This document shows, piece after piece, positions 1 to 8,852 of a DNA stretch of 64,000 nucleotides; within the stretch, counting starts at the first letter, position 1, and every line of letters begins with the position of its first letter. The notes below the pieces were generated by a model. That model saw nothing but the letters and a program-made list of their open reading frames with translations. It did no database searches and was not told the DNA's origin. The position numbers were made by a program, and so were the translations under genes. This stretch comes from Ardenticatenaceae bacterium (lineage in GTDB: Bacteria; Chloroflexota; Anaerolineae; Promineifilales; Promineifilaceae): contig JACKBU010000006.1 in assembly GCA_020634395.1 (NCBI GenBank), positions 1 to 64,000 on the forward strand. Direction: 5' to 3'.

Positions 1-318
1 GCGAAAGGCGTTGCTCCAGTCCAGCACGGTGATGATGAGCGACACCCCAACCGCCGTAAGCATCAAGGGCAGCCACCAGGAACGGTCCAGCACCACACTG
101 ACGGCCGCAGCCACCAACCCCAGAGCGGCCAACAGCCAGAAGAGGCTAAACCAGCGCATGCCGGTGTTTGTGAGGATGAGACGGCCGTTCAGCAGACTCG
201 TCTTGTACGGCAGCTCGGCCACTTCGGCCAGCGGCCAGTACGCCACAAACCCCAACAAATGAATCAAGCCATGAATTACAACAGCAGCAATGGCGACAAA
301 ATAGGCGATACGCGCCAT
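1..318 (-). CDS. Membrane protein, C-terminus cut off by window edge
   Basis: The reading frame starts at an ATG (complement of 316-318), preceded by an AAGGAG ribosome site, and runs without a stop to base 1, so 106 residues are visible. It begins MARIAYFVAIAAVVIHGLIH, a hydrophobic helix. At least two more hydrophobic stretches follow, around FSLFWLLAALGLVAAAVSVV and LPLMLTAVGVSLIITVL. It is therefore a small polytopic membrane protein. No family was recognised. It lies downstream of, and in the same direction as, the 439-9477 genes, but a strong terminator separates it from them. Confidence 0.7.
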   Translation of the reverse strand, partial: MARIAYFVAIAAVVIHGLIHLLGFVAYWPLAEVAELPYKTSLLNGRLILTNTGMRWFSLFWLLAALGLVAAAVSVVLDRSWWLPLMLTAVGVSLIITVLDWSNAFR

Positions 319-363
319 GAGAAAACTCCTTCAACTAAAATCTCTTTACAATGATCTCCAGCT

Positions 364-403
364 TAAAAGAAAAACTCCCCAGACACATCGGGTATCTGGG
401 GAG
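364..403 (-). terminator. Intrinsic terminator after the acyltransferase-like gene
   Basis: On the minus strand an 11-base stem, CTCCCCAGA pairing with TCTGGGGAG around a short loop, is followed directly by TTTTTCTTTT. It lies about 35 bases past the stop at 439 and would end the 439-3870 transcript. It is also one half of repeated element A. Confidence 0.75.
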
Positions 404-451
404 CAATACAGCTGGCCTGTGGGGCAATTTTTTCCTGGTCAAGTGGCCAGG
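370..451 (-). repeat. Dispersed structured element, copy A
   Basis: Read on the minus strand, this has a palindrome CCTGGCCACTTGACCAGG, then an A/T-rich link with GCCCCACAGGCCAG, then the CTCCCCA/TGGGGAG terminator hairpin. The gene's TGA stop lies inside the palindrome. Two related copies lie at 3934-4015 and 9509-9588 with the same order of parts. Confidence 0.55.
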
Positions 452-1260
452 GCATGGGCCTCGGGCGCAATATCTTCAGCGCCCAAACCGTAGCCGCTTT
501 CGATGAGATCCTTCAACCGCTGCGTAAAGCGCGCGGCTGGGGCACCATCAATGACATCATGATCAAGGCTGATGGTGACGCAAAGATATTCACGCACGGC
601 CAGCTGGTGATTCACGACGCCCGGTTTTTCGGCAATGCCCCCCAGCGTTAGCTGCAAGGAATGGTTGGGCACGGGAATACCCCAACCGCTGCCCGTGCCA
701 AACATGCCAATGGACGAGACTAATACGGTGCCGTAATACTCTTTGAGCAGGTGTGGCTGTTTCAACAAAATCCAGAGGAACAGCCGCCGCAAAAATCCGG
801 GTAAGCCGACAAACCAGTTGATAAACTTCGATTCCTGGCTGCTTTCATGCTGGTTTTGGAAGGCCCGAATCTCCTCATGCAGCGCGCGCACAGACTTTTT
901 GTTGACGCCTCGGAGAATATACGGCCGTATCATCTTTTTGCCCCCCACTTCCACCTCAAACAACATGTTGACATCAACCTCATCAAAGAGGATGAGCTGG
1001 TTGCGCCAGCTGCGATAGCCGTGCATATTTTTGTCGGCATCAATGGCTTGCCCCACGCAGGCCAGGATGAAGGCCGAAAAAGAAAGGGTTTCGCCTGTCT
1101 TTTCTTTGTGTTGACGGATGGCTTCGCGGGCACAGGTGATATCGAACTCGACAAGGCCGTGGATGGTATGCTTGCGCAGCCCCATGCGCCCGCCATCAGC
1201 CATCAGCTGCCGACTTCTGGGGTATGGCAGAACGGTGTAATCGATGTCTTGTGGTTTCAT
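439..1260 (-). CDS. Stand-alone 2-oxoacid dehydrogenase acyltransferase-like protein
   Basis: The 273-residue protein matches the catalytic domain of the E2 acyltransferases of 2-oxoacid dehydrogenase complexes. The C-terminal HDVIDGAPAARF carries the family's HxxxDG active-site pattern. The N-terminal lipoyl and peripheral-subunit-binding domains of a true E2 are missing, and no E1 or E3 gene is nearby, so it is probably a free acyltransferase of unknown substrate. The ATG at 1260 has a GGGAGG site 7 bases upstream. It shares one base with the stop of the glycosyltransferase gene (TGATG), so the two are translationally coupled. A hydrophobic helix (about residues 145-165, LPGFLRRLFLWILL) may tie it to the membrane. 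The glycosyltransferase neighbour suggests modification of a lipid or glycolipid; that is inference. Confidence 0.75.
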   Translation of the reverse strand: MKPQDIDYTVLPYPRSRQLMADGGRMGLRKHTIHGLVEFDITCAREAIRQHKEKTGETLSFSAFILACVGQAIDADKNMHGYRSWRNQLILFDEVDVNMLFEVEVGGKKMIRPYILRGVNKKSVRALHEEIRAFQNQHESSQESKFINWFVGLPGFLRRLFLWILLKQPHLLKEYYGTVLVSSIGMFGTGSGWGIPVPNHSLQLTLGGIAEKPGVVNHQLAVREYLCVTISLDHDVIDGAPAARFTQRLKDLIESGYGLGAEDIAPEAHALAT

Positions 1261-2546
1261 CAATATGCCTCCCTTTTTGCTATAACTGGCTCGCCTAGAT
1301 ATCTTTTGATGCATTCAATGGCTTTGTCCACGCCGTCTTCGGCCTGAACGGCCGTACCTAACACCCGCGCCCGCTGCCTCATCGCCGAATCAGACACGGC
1401 GCGCCTAATGGCCGCCGCTAAACGTTCTGCCGTGAGCTGTTTTTGCGGGATGGGATCTGGCCCCAAGCCCAGCGCCTTGATTCGCGCCCCCCAAAACGGC
1501 TGATCCAGCACAAAAGGCACAATGATCGACGGTACACCGGCCCGTAGGCCCTCGGCCGTGGTGCCCGCGCCGCCATGATGCACCACCGCGGCCATGCGCG
1601 GGAACAGCCAGGCGTGCGGCGCGGCGTCCAGCACAAACACATTGTCGGGCACACGCGCCGTTTGCAGGCCACCCCAACCGGTCAGCAGCAAACCACGTTG
1701 GCCGCTCAGCGCCAATGCGTCCAGGGTGAGTTGGGCCAGCTTTTCCGGATTACGACCCGCCATGCTGCCAAACCCGATGTAGACAGGCGGATCGCCTGCG
1801 GCTAAAAAGGCGCGCAGTTCGGCAGATGGCTGCCAATCGGCATAGCTGTCCAGGAAAAGATAGCCGGTGATGTGAAGATGGTCTGGCCAATCGGGCGGGT
1901 GGGGGATGAGGCGCGGGCTGTAGGCGCTGATCATGGGGGTGGCTTTGAGGGCGCTGATGAACTGAACGGCCGTAACCCCTGCCAACCCCAAACTTCGCCT
2001 AAACGCATTGACAAACGGCCGATACCACAGCCAGACGACCTCCAGCATCGCCAGACCCGAAAAATAGTTATGCCAGCGTCCCAAATCCCGCTGAATGGGC
2101 CATGATGGGGCCGGAAACGCGCCTGTGGGCAGCAGCGGCGTCGGCTCGACATGAATGATCGGGATGTCCAACGCTTCGGCAATCGCCTGGCCAAACGCGG
2201 CAAAAACGCCCAGGCAGATCAGCGCCTGCGCGTCCTCACAGGCAGCATACGCGTCGGCGGCCATTTGTTGGATGACGGGGGCAATCATCTGCCGGATGGC
2301 CCCAATCGACTTGAGCGGATTGGCCCCGCCCGTTTCCATGAACTGCCGTCCCGTGTCGCTGGCCATAATTTGCTGCACATCGCCGCGCAGCGGATAAAAA
2401 TCAAGGTCATGCGCCTGCACAAAGTCGCCAAAATCTTCGGGCGCGGCCAGCCGAACCTGGTAGCCCGCTCGTTTTAGCCCCTGGCCCAAAACGACACAAG
2501 GCTGAATATCTCCTCGTGAACCTGCCGCAAACACGGTGATTTTCAT
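1260..2546 (-). CDS. UGT-type glycosyltransferase (sterol/macrolide glucosyltransferase-like)
   Basis: This 428-residue GT-B enzyme begins MKITVFAAGSRGDIQPCVVL, the typical N-terminus of family 28/GT1 sugar transferases such as sterol 3-beta-glucosyltransferases. Near the C-terminus HHGGAGTTAEGLRAGVPSI and PFVLDQPFWGARI form the UDP-sugar donor-binding signature. It should transfer a hexose from a nucleotide sugar to a lipid or small aromatic acceptor at the cytoplasmic membrane face. The ATG has an AGGAG site 8-9 bases upstream. The upstream CPBP gene ends four bases before it and the downstream acyltransferase-like gene overlaps it, so the three form an operon. The acceptor cannot be read from the sequence. 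Confidence 0.85.
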   Translation of the reverse strand: MKITVFAAGSRGDIQPCVVLGQGLKRAGYQVRLAAPEDFGDFVQAHDLDFYPLRGDVQQIMASDTGRQFMETGGANPLKSIGAIRQMIAPVIQQMAADAYAACEDAQALICLGVFAAFGQAIAEALDIPIIHVEPTPLLPTGAFPAPSWPIQRDLGRWHNYFSGLAMLEVVWLWYRPFVNAFRRSLGLAGVTAVQFISALKATPMISAYSPRLIPHPPDWPDHLHITGYLFLDSYADWQPSAELRAFLAAGDPPVYIGFGSMAGRNPEKLAQLTLDALALSGQRGLLLTGWGGLQTARVPDNVFVLDAAPHAWLFPRMAAVVHHGGAGTTAEGLRAGVPSIIVPFVLDQPFWGARIKALGLGPDPIPQKQLTAERLAAAIRRAVSDSAMRQRARVLGTAVQAEDGVDKAIECIKRYLGEPVIAKREAY

Positions 2547-2550
2547 CTTT

Positions 2551-3342
2551 TTACACTCCTGAAATGAGGTAACCGACTAGCGTGGAGGTGACGTTGGCAA
2601 AATTGTGGGACAGAAACGGGGCCAGCAGGCTTTTCGTTTTGAGAAAAACAACGGCGTAAAAAGCCCCACAGCCAAAAGCCATCGCAATTTGCACCGGATC
2701 GATATGCGTCAGCTGCCAAGGGGAGAGCGTGAAATAAATGTGCGCCACGGCGAAGTAACCGCTCGATACGACAACGAAACCCCATTTGCTGGCGTTATTT
2801 TGCCGCCAATTGGTAAACACAAACGCGGCCAGAACATTGATGATGAAGCCTCGAAACAAAATCTCCTCGCCCATGCCGGGGAAAAACGATTGGAACAGCA
2901 GGGTGGTCACGATCGTATTCGTGGGTGGCAGTTCGATGGCGCGCATGGCCTGCCACTCGTTGGGGAAAAAGAAGTAGGTGGCGGCAACGTACAGCGCCAC
3001 AATTGCCAGCCAGAGCCAAACAAAGCGAAGGAAAAAGTTCAGAGAACGTTTTTGTTGCCACGTGTTGATTCCCAGCTCTTGAATGCTCTTGTTGAACAGC
3101 CAGCGGAAAAGCAAGAGGCCGGTCAGCGCCTGCACCAACTGCTGGTACACGCCGACGACGAAGCGCGGATTTTGCACGGTTGGGCTGACAGCTCTCTCCA
3201 GGGCAGTGCCAGAGAAAATCAGGAACTGATTGAGCAGCTGGATGAATACCAGAAGGATTAAAATGCAGGCGATCTTTTGCACGATGGCATACTGGCGCAA
3301 ACGGCCGTTTCCCAAACTCGCTGCCTCTGAAACGATCTTCAT
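2551..3342 (-). CDS. CPBP-family intramembrane glutamic protease (CAAX protease-like)
   Basis: The 263-residue protein has about seven hydrophobic segments. The CPBP motifs are all present: GMGEEILFRGF (E159, E160 and R164), an AHIYF segment and SHNFAN near the C-terminus. These residues form the proton-relay active site in Rce1-like proteases. Bacterial members cut membrane substrates or act in bacteriocin immunity. The start codon directly abuts the stop of the upstream lipoprotein gene (TAG then ATG), so they are co-transcribed. Substrate unknown. Confidence 0.85.
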   Translation of the reverse strand: MKIVSEAASLGNGRLRQYAIVQKIACILILLVFIQLLNQFLIFSGTALERAVSPTVQNPRFVVGVYQQLVQALTGLLLFRWLFNKSIQELGINTWQQKRSLNFFLRFVWLWLAIVALYVAATYFFFPNEWQAMRAIELPPTNTIVTTLLFQSFFPGMGEEILFRGFIINVLAAFVFTNWRQNNASKWGFVVVSSGYFAVAHIYFTLSPWQLTHIDPVQIAMAFGCGAFYAVVFLKTKSLLAPFLSHNFANVTSTLVGYLISGV

Positions 3343-3870
3343 CTAACTAATCCATTGGACGCCAGTTGTGCCCTGGATCTGCCAACCGCTCCCATCCTGT
3401 TCCAAAATGTAAGTCTGGCCGCCAGCCGCCAGCATCCCGACGTAAATGCTGCCCGAAACCAGCGCGGTGCCGTCGCTTTGCGGATGAATGTTGCCCAGCG
3501 TAATGATGATGCCATTATTGGCCACGGATCCGGTAGCGTCGTCCAGTGGGACGGCCGTTCTCGATTCTACCCACACAATATTCGTCGGCAGGTGGGCCAG
3601 GGCGGCGGTGATTTCGGTTTGAACGGCCGTTGCCAACACCTGCGGCTCCAGCTGCTCAATATCTGGATCGCCCACGCGGTCATCAGTTTGGCTCAAAATG
3701 TAGGTGTCGGCCGCCTGGAAGGTACCGCCAAAGGTGTCGTCGCGGGTGTAGAGTTGGTCGATAACGGCCGTATAAATTTCCACCTCATCCGCTTCAGACA
3801 GGGTGGGCGTGCTGTTGCAGGCTGTGAGCAGCAGGAAAGCCAGGAAAGTGATTCGTAGAAAATGTTTCAT
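3343..3870 (-). CDS. Predicted lipoprotein
   Basis: The 175-residue product has a lipoprotein signal, MKHFLRITFLAFLLLTAC, with a lipobox (LLTAC, Cys18). The ATG at 3870 is chosen for its GAGGAA ribosome site and because the signal begins there; longer in-frame starts have neither. After the Cys the chain is acidic and Thr-rich (STPTLSEADEVEIYTAVIDQLY) and resembles small exported proteins with a folded C-terminal beta domain that has no assigned function. It is the first gene of the lipoprotein-CPBP-glycosyltransferase-acyltransferase run. Confidence 0.7.
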   Translation of the reverse strand: MKHFLRITFLAFLLLTACNSTPTLSEADEVEIYTAVIDQLYTRDDTFGGTFQAADTYILSQTDDRVGDPDIEQLEPQVLATAVQTEITAALAHLPTNIVWVESRTAVPLDDATGSVANNGIIITLGNIHPQSDGTALVSGSIYVGMLAAGGQTYILEQDGSGWQIQGTTGVQWIS

Positions 3871-3933
3871 GTGCAGTTCCTCAAGTTGCTTTGTCCTGAA
3901 TTCAGGATTTCTCATGTTATTCAGTCTAAACGA

Positions 3934-4015
3934 AACACTCCCCAAACCATTCAGATAGTTGGGGAGTGTTGTGTCTGGTCAGTTGTGGGAAGTTTTAGCT
4001 GGTCAGGTGACCAGG
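3934..4015 (-). repeat. Dispersed structured element, copy B, with hairpin terminator
   Basis: On the minus strand the LuxR gene's last codons form the palindrome CTGGTCACCTGACCAG, with the TGA stop inside it. Then come CTTCCCACAACTGACCAG and a 12-base stem, AACACTCCCCAA pairing with TTGGGGAGTGTT (3934-3945 with 3959-3970). The same parts occur in copies A and C. The hairpin is likely to end transcription of the two-component operon, though the T-run is weak. Confidence 0.55.
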
Positions 4016-4644
4016 TTTTCTTGCAGGGCCAGGGCGACGGCTTCGGTACGGCCGTTTACGCCCAACTTCGACAATACGCTGCTCACATGGAACTTCACCG
4101 TGGAGCGGCTCACCACCAGCTTTTCGGCAATTTCGGGATTGCTCAGCCCCTGCACCAGCAGCGCCAGCACTTCCTGCTCGCGATCGGTCAGGTTGTACTC
4201 CGGTTTGGCCGGGCGCGTGGTGGCATGAATAAGGACGGCCGTCGCTTCCGGAGCCAGTGTGGGACGGCCCGCGTGGGCAGCGCGAATGGCGTCCGCCAGT
4301 TCATCGGCCGTTACATTTTTGAGCAAATAGCTGATGGCCCCTGCGCGCAGCGCACCTTGCACCAGTTCCTCTTCCTTGAAGCTGGTCAAGGCAATCACCT
4401 GCACCCGGGGACATTCCTGGCGAATCAGCCGGGTGGCTTCGTCGCCTTTCATGCCGGGCATCACCAGGTCCATCAGAACCACATCCACTTCGTTCTGCTC
4501 ACAAAACTGTACTGCTTCCCGTCCGCCAGCGGCTTGCCCTACCAGCTGCAAATCGTCGAACACAGTGAGAAAAGCGGCCAAACCGCTGCGCACCACCGCA
4601 TGGTCATCCACAATGAGAACGCGAATGGGATTTTTGTCAGGCAT
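4003..4644 (-). CDS. LuxR/NarL-family response regulator
   Basis: The 213-residue protein has an N-terminal receiver domain (residues 7-120) with acidic pocket VDDH and phosphoacceptor Asp59 in VLMDLVMPG. A LuxR-type helix-turn-helix (about 147-205) includes LTDREQEVLALLVQGLSNPEIAEKL. Phosphorylation by the neighbouring kinase should promote DNA binding. The ATG at 4644 lies inside the last codons of the kinase gene (8-base overlap), so kinase and regulator are translated together. The last codons and stop form part of repeated element B. Confidence 0.92.
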   Translation of the reverse strand: MPDKNPIRVLIVDDHAVVRSGLAAFLTVFDDLQLVGQAAGGREAVQFCEQNEVDVVLMDLVMPGMKGDEATRLIRQECPRVQVIALTSFKEEELVQGALRAGAISYLLKNVTADELADAIRAAHAGRPTLAPEATAVLIHATTRPAKPEYNLTDREQEVLALLVQGLSNPEIAEKLVVSRSTVKFHVSSVLSKLGVNGRTEAVALALQENLVT

Positions 4645-6727
4645 TTTTCCTCTCAGCGCCGTTGGCAACGGGGCAGTGCACCGTGATGGTCGTGCCTGTG
4701 CCAATCTGGCTCTCAATCGTTAAATCAGCGCCGATTTTCTGGGCGCGTTCGCGCATAATGCTCAGGCCCAATGAATGGGTAGGTTTGTCGGCCACGGCAA
4801 AGCCCCGGCCATTGTCCTGAATCGAGAGAACAACCGCCTGCGCTTCAAAGCGTAAGGTTAACGTGGCCTGGCTGGCCCCGGCATGTTTGGTAATGTTGTT
4901 GAGCGCTTCCTGCACGATGCGGTAAAGAGCGACCTGGATTTCGGGGGGTAACGCTTGTGCTGAGCCCGGTCGAAACGGCCGTTCTTCCTCAATAATCAAC
5001 TCAATCGGCAAGCGCGCTCGCCCGCCAAACGCCTGCACCAGCTGGCGCAGTAGCTCCGCCAGACTTGTTTCCGTCAGCGTCGCCGGGCGCAGCTCCAGCA
5101 GCAGCGTGCGCATTTCTGCCAACGCGCCGCGTGTAAGCTCGCGCAGCTCCTCCAGCCTGGCCCGCCCCTGATCCATGTCTCGCTCCCAGATGCGTGGCAG
5201 CACATCAGCAATCAGACTGGCAGAAAAGAGCGTTTGCGTCACCGCGTCATGCAGTTCCCGCGCCAGCCGATTGCGCTCAGCGGCAATGGCCATGTCCTCT
5301 GTTTTTTCGATCAGGTAGGCATGTTCAATGGCAATGCTCAGCTGTCCGGCAATCGATTTGAACAGTTCCAGCTGTTCTGCCGTAAAGTTGCTGCCCCGCG
5401 CGCCAATGATGACCAGTACCCCCAGCTTACGTTTTTGAATTTTCAAGGGCAGCAGCGCCCCCGGCTCCAGGAATCCCGCGGCCGGATTTGGGGCAATGTA
5501 TCGCGTTTCGCCGCTCTGAACGACACTTTGACCAGCTTGCAGCACCTTCTCCAGTTCAGTTGGGTCCACATTTTGCTCGGGTCGCAGAATGGTCGCTTGC
5601 CACTGCCCGGTCGCTTCGTCGATGAGGCCCACACCGGCGCGGGACGCCTGCACCAAATCGACCAGCAGGTCCAGGGTTCTGGTGAGCATCTCGTCCAGCT
5701 TTAAAGAGCTGTTGGCCGTCGCCGCAACCTCCAGCAGCATTTGCAGCTCCTGGGTGCGGGCGACAACGCGATCTTCCAAATCTTGCCGCAGCTTCACGCG
5801 TTCCGTCACGTCAAGCGAGACGGTGAGCATGCCGACCACGTCATCATCCTCAATCACCGGAGCCAAAACCACATCCCAATACGTCACAATGCCGTCGGAG
5901 GCCAGCCGTACGTTATTTTCCCAAACGGTTTCGCCCGCCAAAGCGCGATCAAAGAGGGGTTTAATGGTGGCTTCGGTGTTGGGCAGGTGATCAAAATAGC
6001 AAATGCCTGGGGCCAATGGTTTGCCCGAAGGGGGAGCATACTTGTTTGAGAAGTCGTTCCAGGTAGCGTTATACCGCTGGATGTAGTACGCGCGATCGAG
6101 GACAGCGATCCCTACTGGCATCCGCTCGAACAAGATTTCCAGCAGATTCAGCTGGCGCCCTAAGCCGGGTTCCGGATTAAAAGAGACAACCTGCTGCCCC
6201 TCGGCCGCAGCGGAAGGCATGAGTTCGAACACACAAGCGGCGTCTCCTTTTGCCTGGCAGCTGTGCTCGATACAAACGACATCTTGCCGATGACCTAAAA
6301 TATTGACAAACCCCACAAATACCCCGGCCGAATAGGCGCAAATTGGGGCGTGGGGTTTGTTGTTATGCTGCCGGTACATCCAGGATTCAAAGCTGTTGTT
6401 GGCCTGGATGCGAATGTTGCCGATGGGCCAGTCCAGGTTCGTGATTTCAAATTGACCAAAGCCAGCCGCCTGATAGGCTGCCAGGCAGGCAGTAAACAGG
6501 CTGGCCCCCTCCGTGCCCGTCTGGTCAGCGAACGATTGCGCAAACGACGCGCCGCCGTTGGCCCCAGCCTGCTGCAAGACGGAACTGGTGAGACGTTCGC
6601 CAATCAACGCTTCCAGCTGGTGACGCAGGCCCCAAAAACCGGACTCAACGTCCAACAGAGCCATGCGAGACCCACCAAAGCTGAGAATGCCTGACGGCTC
6701 CTCGACCAATAAGCGCTCCAAGTTCAT
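4637..6727 (-). CDS. V4R-PAS-GAF sensor histidine kinase (NarL-type)
   Basis: From an ATG at 6727 the protein has 696 residues. Residues about 30-195 form a V4R domain, a small-molecule-binding fold with the typical Cys-rich end (ICAYSAGVF, VCIEHSCQAKGDAACVFE). A PAS domain (about 210-320), a GAF domain (about 335-480), a HisKA_3 dimerisation helix with His493 in RELHDAVTQ and a C-terminal ATPase (DNGRGFAV, LGLSIMRERA) follow. No transmembrane helix is visible, so it is a soluble sensor. The V4R domain suggests a hydrophobic or aromatic ligand or a bound metal. The start is uncertain: an in-frame TTG at 6769 would add 14 residues, and neither start has a well-placed ribosome site. Confidence 0.88.
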   Translation of the reverse strand: MNLERLLVEEPSGILSFGGSRMALLDVESGFWGLRHQLEALIGERLTSSVLQQAGANGGASFAQSFADQTGTEGASLFTACLAAYQAAGFGQFEITNLDWPIGNIRIQANNSFESWMYRQHNNKPHAPICAYSAGVFVGFVNILGHRQDVVCIEHSCQAKGDAACVFELMPSAAAEGQQVVSFNPEPGLGRQLNLLEILFERMPVGIAVLDRAYYIQRYNATWNDFSNKYAPPSGKPLAPGICYFDHLPNTEATIKPLFDRALAGETVWENNVRLASDGIVTYWDVVLAPVIEDDDVVGMLTVSLDVTERVKLRQDLEDRVVARTQELQMLLEVAATANSSLKLDEMLTRTLDLLVDLVQASRAGVGLIDEATGQWQATILRPEQNVDPTELEKVLQAGQSVVQSGETRYIAPNPAAGFLEPGALLPLKIQKRKLGVLVIIGARGSNFTAEQLELFKSIAGQLSIAIEHAYLIEKTEDMAIAAERNRLARELHDAVTQTLFSASLIADVLPRIWERDMDQGRARLEELRELTRGALAEMRTLLLELRPATLTETSLAELLRQLVQAFGGRARLPIELIIEEERPFRPGSAQALPPEIQVALYRIVQEALNNITKHAGASQATLTLRFEAQAVVLSIQDNGRGFAVADKPTHSLGLSIMRERAQKIGADLTIESQIGTGTTITVHCPVANGAERKNA

Positions 6728-6804
6728 CTCCAGGGCTTCATCACCTCCACATAACAACCTTAGCCTCAATCATACGCGGTTTGGCTGCCCTGGAGTAGTG
6801 ACGA

Positions 6805-7644
6805 TCAGCATGTTTGGGTGATCAGCCCAATCCACTCTGTGTCGGGGGTGAAGGGGGTTCCCCACAAATCGTTCCACATGCTGAGCACGGCAAAGGCGCC
6901 GTGTTCCAACTCGGCGGTGATGGTGTCGCGCGTGTAGTCCTGGAACCAGTTGCGATAGATGGAGATACGGCCGTTCGCCTCCACCACCACCGCCTGATCC
7001 AAAAAAATCGATTCTTCCGGGTAATCAAACCCTTCTTCCAACACGAGATGTGGCCCTGGTTTCCAGAAGCCCGTTTCCACAGCGTACCAGCCATTTCGGT
7101 TGCCATGCTGTTGGCGATGAACCGGAGTGGTCACATCCAGCACAAAATAGCCGCCCGGTTTGAGCGCCCGCTGGATATTTTGCAGCAGCTGGCTGCGCTG
7201 TTCTGGCGCCAACGGGCAAAAATCGCCGTAGATCAGCAGGGCGGCATCATACAAATTTTCATCTTCAAGCGTCAGGTAATTCTGGTAGCGGTACGCAATA
7301 TCCAGGTCATGCTGTTGGGCGAACTGAGTGGCATAGTCGATAGAGCGGCGCGAGTAGTCCACGCCCGTCACCCGCAGCCCTTGCGCGGCAAGACGAGCGG
7401 CATAAAGTCCCGGCCCGCAGCCCAGGTCCAGTACGGCATCACCCGATTGCAGCTCCAGGGTGGCAGTCAGCCATTCTACCGACTTTTGAATCGTTTCCGG
7501 GCGGCGGCTGGCCTGATCGTTGCTGGGATTGAGGTGGGCGGCAAGCATTTGCGCTGAAATATGCGGATCATCCCAAAAGAGTGGTTCGCCGGGCGAAAAA
7601 GGGGTTGGTTTTTTTTGCAGAGACAACAGTTTGCTTATGTTCAT
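6805..7644 (-). CDS. Class I SAM-dependent methyltransferase
   Basis: This 279-residue protein has the Rossmann-like methyltransferase core. Motif I is VLDLGCGPG (residues 71-79), followed by GVDYSRRSIDYA for the ribose-binding acidic residue and ALKPGGYFVLDV for post-motif III. It should transfer a methyl group from S-adenosylmethionine to a small molecule; the acceptor region gives no clue to the substrate. The ATG at 7644 has no strong ribosome site. It is upstream of the kinase in the same direction, 77 bases away. Confidence 0.85.
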   Translation of the reverse strand: MNISKLLSLQKKPTPFSPGEPLFWDDPHISAQMLAAHLNPSNDQASRRPETIQKSVEWLTATLELQSGDAVLDLGCGPGLYAARLAAQGLRVTGVDYSRRSIDYATQFAQQHDLDIAYRYQNYLTLEDENLYDAALLIYGDFCPLAPEQRSQLLQNIQRALKPGGYFVLDVTTPVHRQQHGNRNGWYAVETGFWKPGPHLVLEEGFDYPEESIFLDQAVVVEANGRISIYRNWFQDYTRDTITAELEHGAFAVLSMWNDLWGTPFTPDTEWIGLITQTC

Positions 7645-7662
7645 GGGTATCTCAGACGAGGT

Positions 7663-8841
7663 TTAGTTTCCTGCCTCCACAGCGACCCTTAACAAATCTT
7701 CCAGAAAAGCACCCTCGGACAACACCTGCCGCTTCCAATTGAAGCTGAACCGATCAAGCAGTACCGCCTGAGCCATGCCGCTGTAATAAAAACGGCCGTC
7801 TCCTTCATCATTTGCCATACGCACAATTTGATCGATCTCCTGAGACCAACGGTTTTCAAAGGTCGCATACCCAGAGAAATCGGGGTCGTCTAACAAAGCG
7901 GGCACCGGCTGATAGCTGTCTGCCAGAGAAGCCTGGTGCCAGATTTCCACTTCGACGTATCTGGCCAATCCTTCTAGCCATTCCCGTTGTTTTTCGTAAC
8001 TAACCAGAGCCGGTGACAGGCCAGCTTCCTTTCTTCGGATCTCCCGCTGAGCCAGGTATTGCTTTATCAAGGCCAGCGATTCTGTATCGGTTTTTGCCCG
8101 AACAGCTGCCGCCAGCAGATCTAGTTCCTTCTGCCACGCCTCCCGAAAAGTCAAATCAGGCCAAGGGTAAGCGGATTCATGATGAGAAACGGCCGTTTCG
8201 GCGGCGGCCAATCTCTCTGGAGCTATCATACCCTGGTAAGCATGGAACGATTCATGTGCCAGTAAGGAGATGTAGCCGTCGCTGCCACGTATAAAGAGAT
8301 CAGTTACCATTGGGTAGGGAAAAATCGGCGCCAAAACGCCAGGCAGGTCTGCTTGAAACTGATTTCTCAAGCTAATCTCCATCCAGGTCATGGTGGGCAT
8401 ACTGGCCGCCCACAGTTCGCCGACTTTCACCGTAAACGCTTCTGGTGTTTCTCCATTAGCCGATAGCGGTGTTCGGTAATAGGGTTCACCTGCAAACAGA
8501 TCATGGGGCACAGGTTCCCAGGCTACCCCCCGTGTTTCATTTTGAGGAACCTTTTGCCAGCCATCTGGCGGTTCAGAAATGCCCAGTAAAAAGACATAGG
8601 CTTCGTTGTAGACGATGATGGGGATTTCAGCCGTTTGCCAGCCCGGCCAAACTGTATTGCCTAGCTGCTGCCGTAATTGGATAAACTCGGCCAGACGCGC
8701 CTTTTCGGCCTCGCTCAATTTATCTAGTATGGTAGATTGTTCTGGCAATGTCCGGTTAATTAGCGCAGAAGCCCCTGCTAATCCCAAGAGCAGGAGTAGA
8801 AGCGATAAAACGCCTCGCCATACGCAGCTTCTAACTTTCAT
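7663..8841 (-). CDS. Membrane-anchored HExxH-like putative zinc metallopeptidase
   Basis: The 392-residue product starts with a basic stretch and one hydrophobic helix (about residues 8-27), a membrane anchor or uncleaved signal, so the rest should lie outside the membrane. LAHESFHAYQ (His196, Glu197, His200) fits the HExxH zinc-protease pattern. A later Glu-rich helix (LEGLARYVEVEIW) could supply the third ligand, as in gluzincins. The ATG at 8841 is chosen for a GAGG site 11 bases upstream and because the hydrophobic helix follows; an upstream in-frame extension would place 30 unrelated residues before it. Family not recognised; the protease role is inferred from the motif only. Confidence 0.65.
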   Translation of the reverse strand: MKVRSCVWRGVLSLLLLLLGLAGASALINRTLPEQSTILDKLSEAEKARLAEFIQLRQQLGNTVWPGWQTAEIPIIVYNEAYVFLLGISEPPDGWQKVPQNETRGVAWEPVPHDLFAGEPYYRTPLSANGETPEAFTVKVGELWAASMPTMTWMEISLRNQFQADLPGVLAPIFPYPMVTDLFIRGSDGYISLLAHESFHAYQGMIAPERLAAAETAVSHHESAYPWPDLTFREAWQKELDLLAAAVRAKTDTESLALIKQYLAQREIRRKEAGLSPALVSYEKQREWLEGLARYVEVEIWHQASLADSYQPVPALLDDPDFSGYATFENRWSQEIDQIVRMANDEGDGRFYYSGMAQAVLLDRFSFNWKRQVLSEGAFLEDLLRVAVEAGN

Positions 8842-8852
8842 CGCTCGATACC

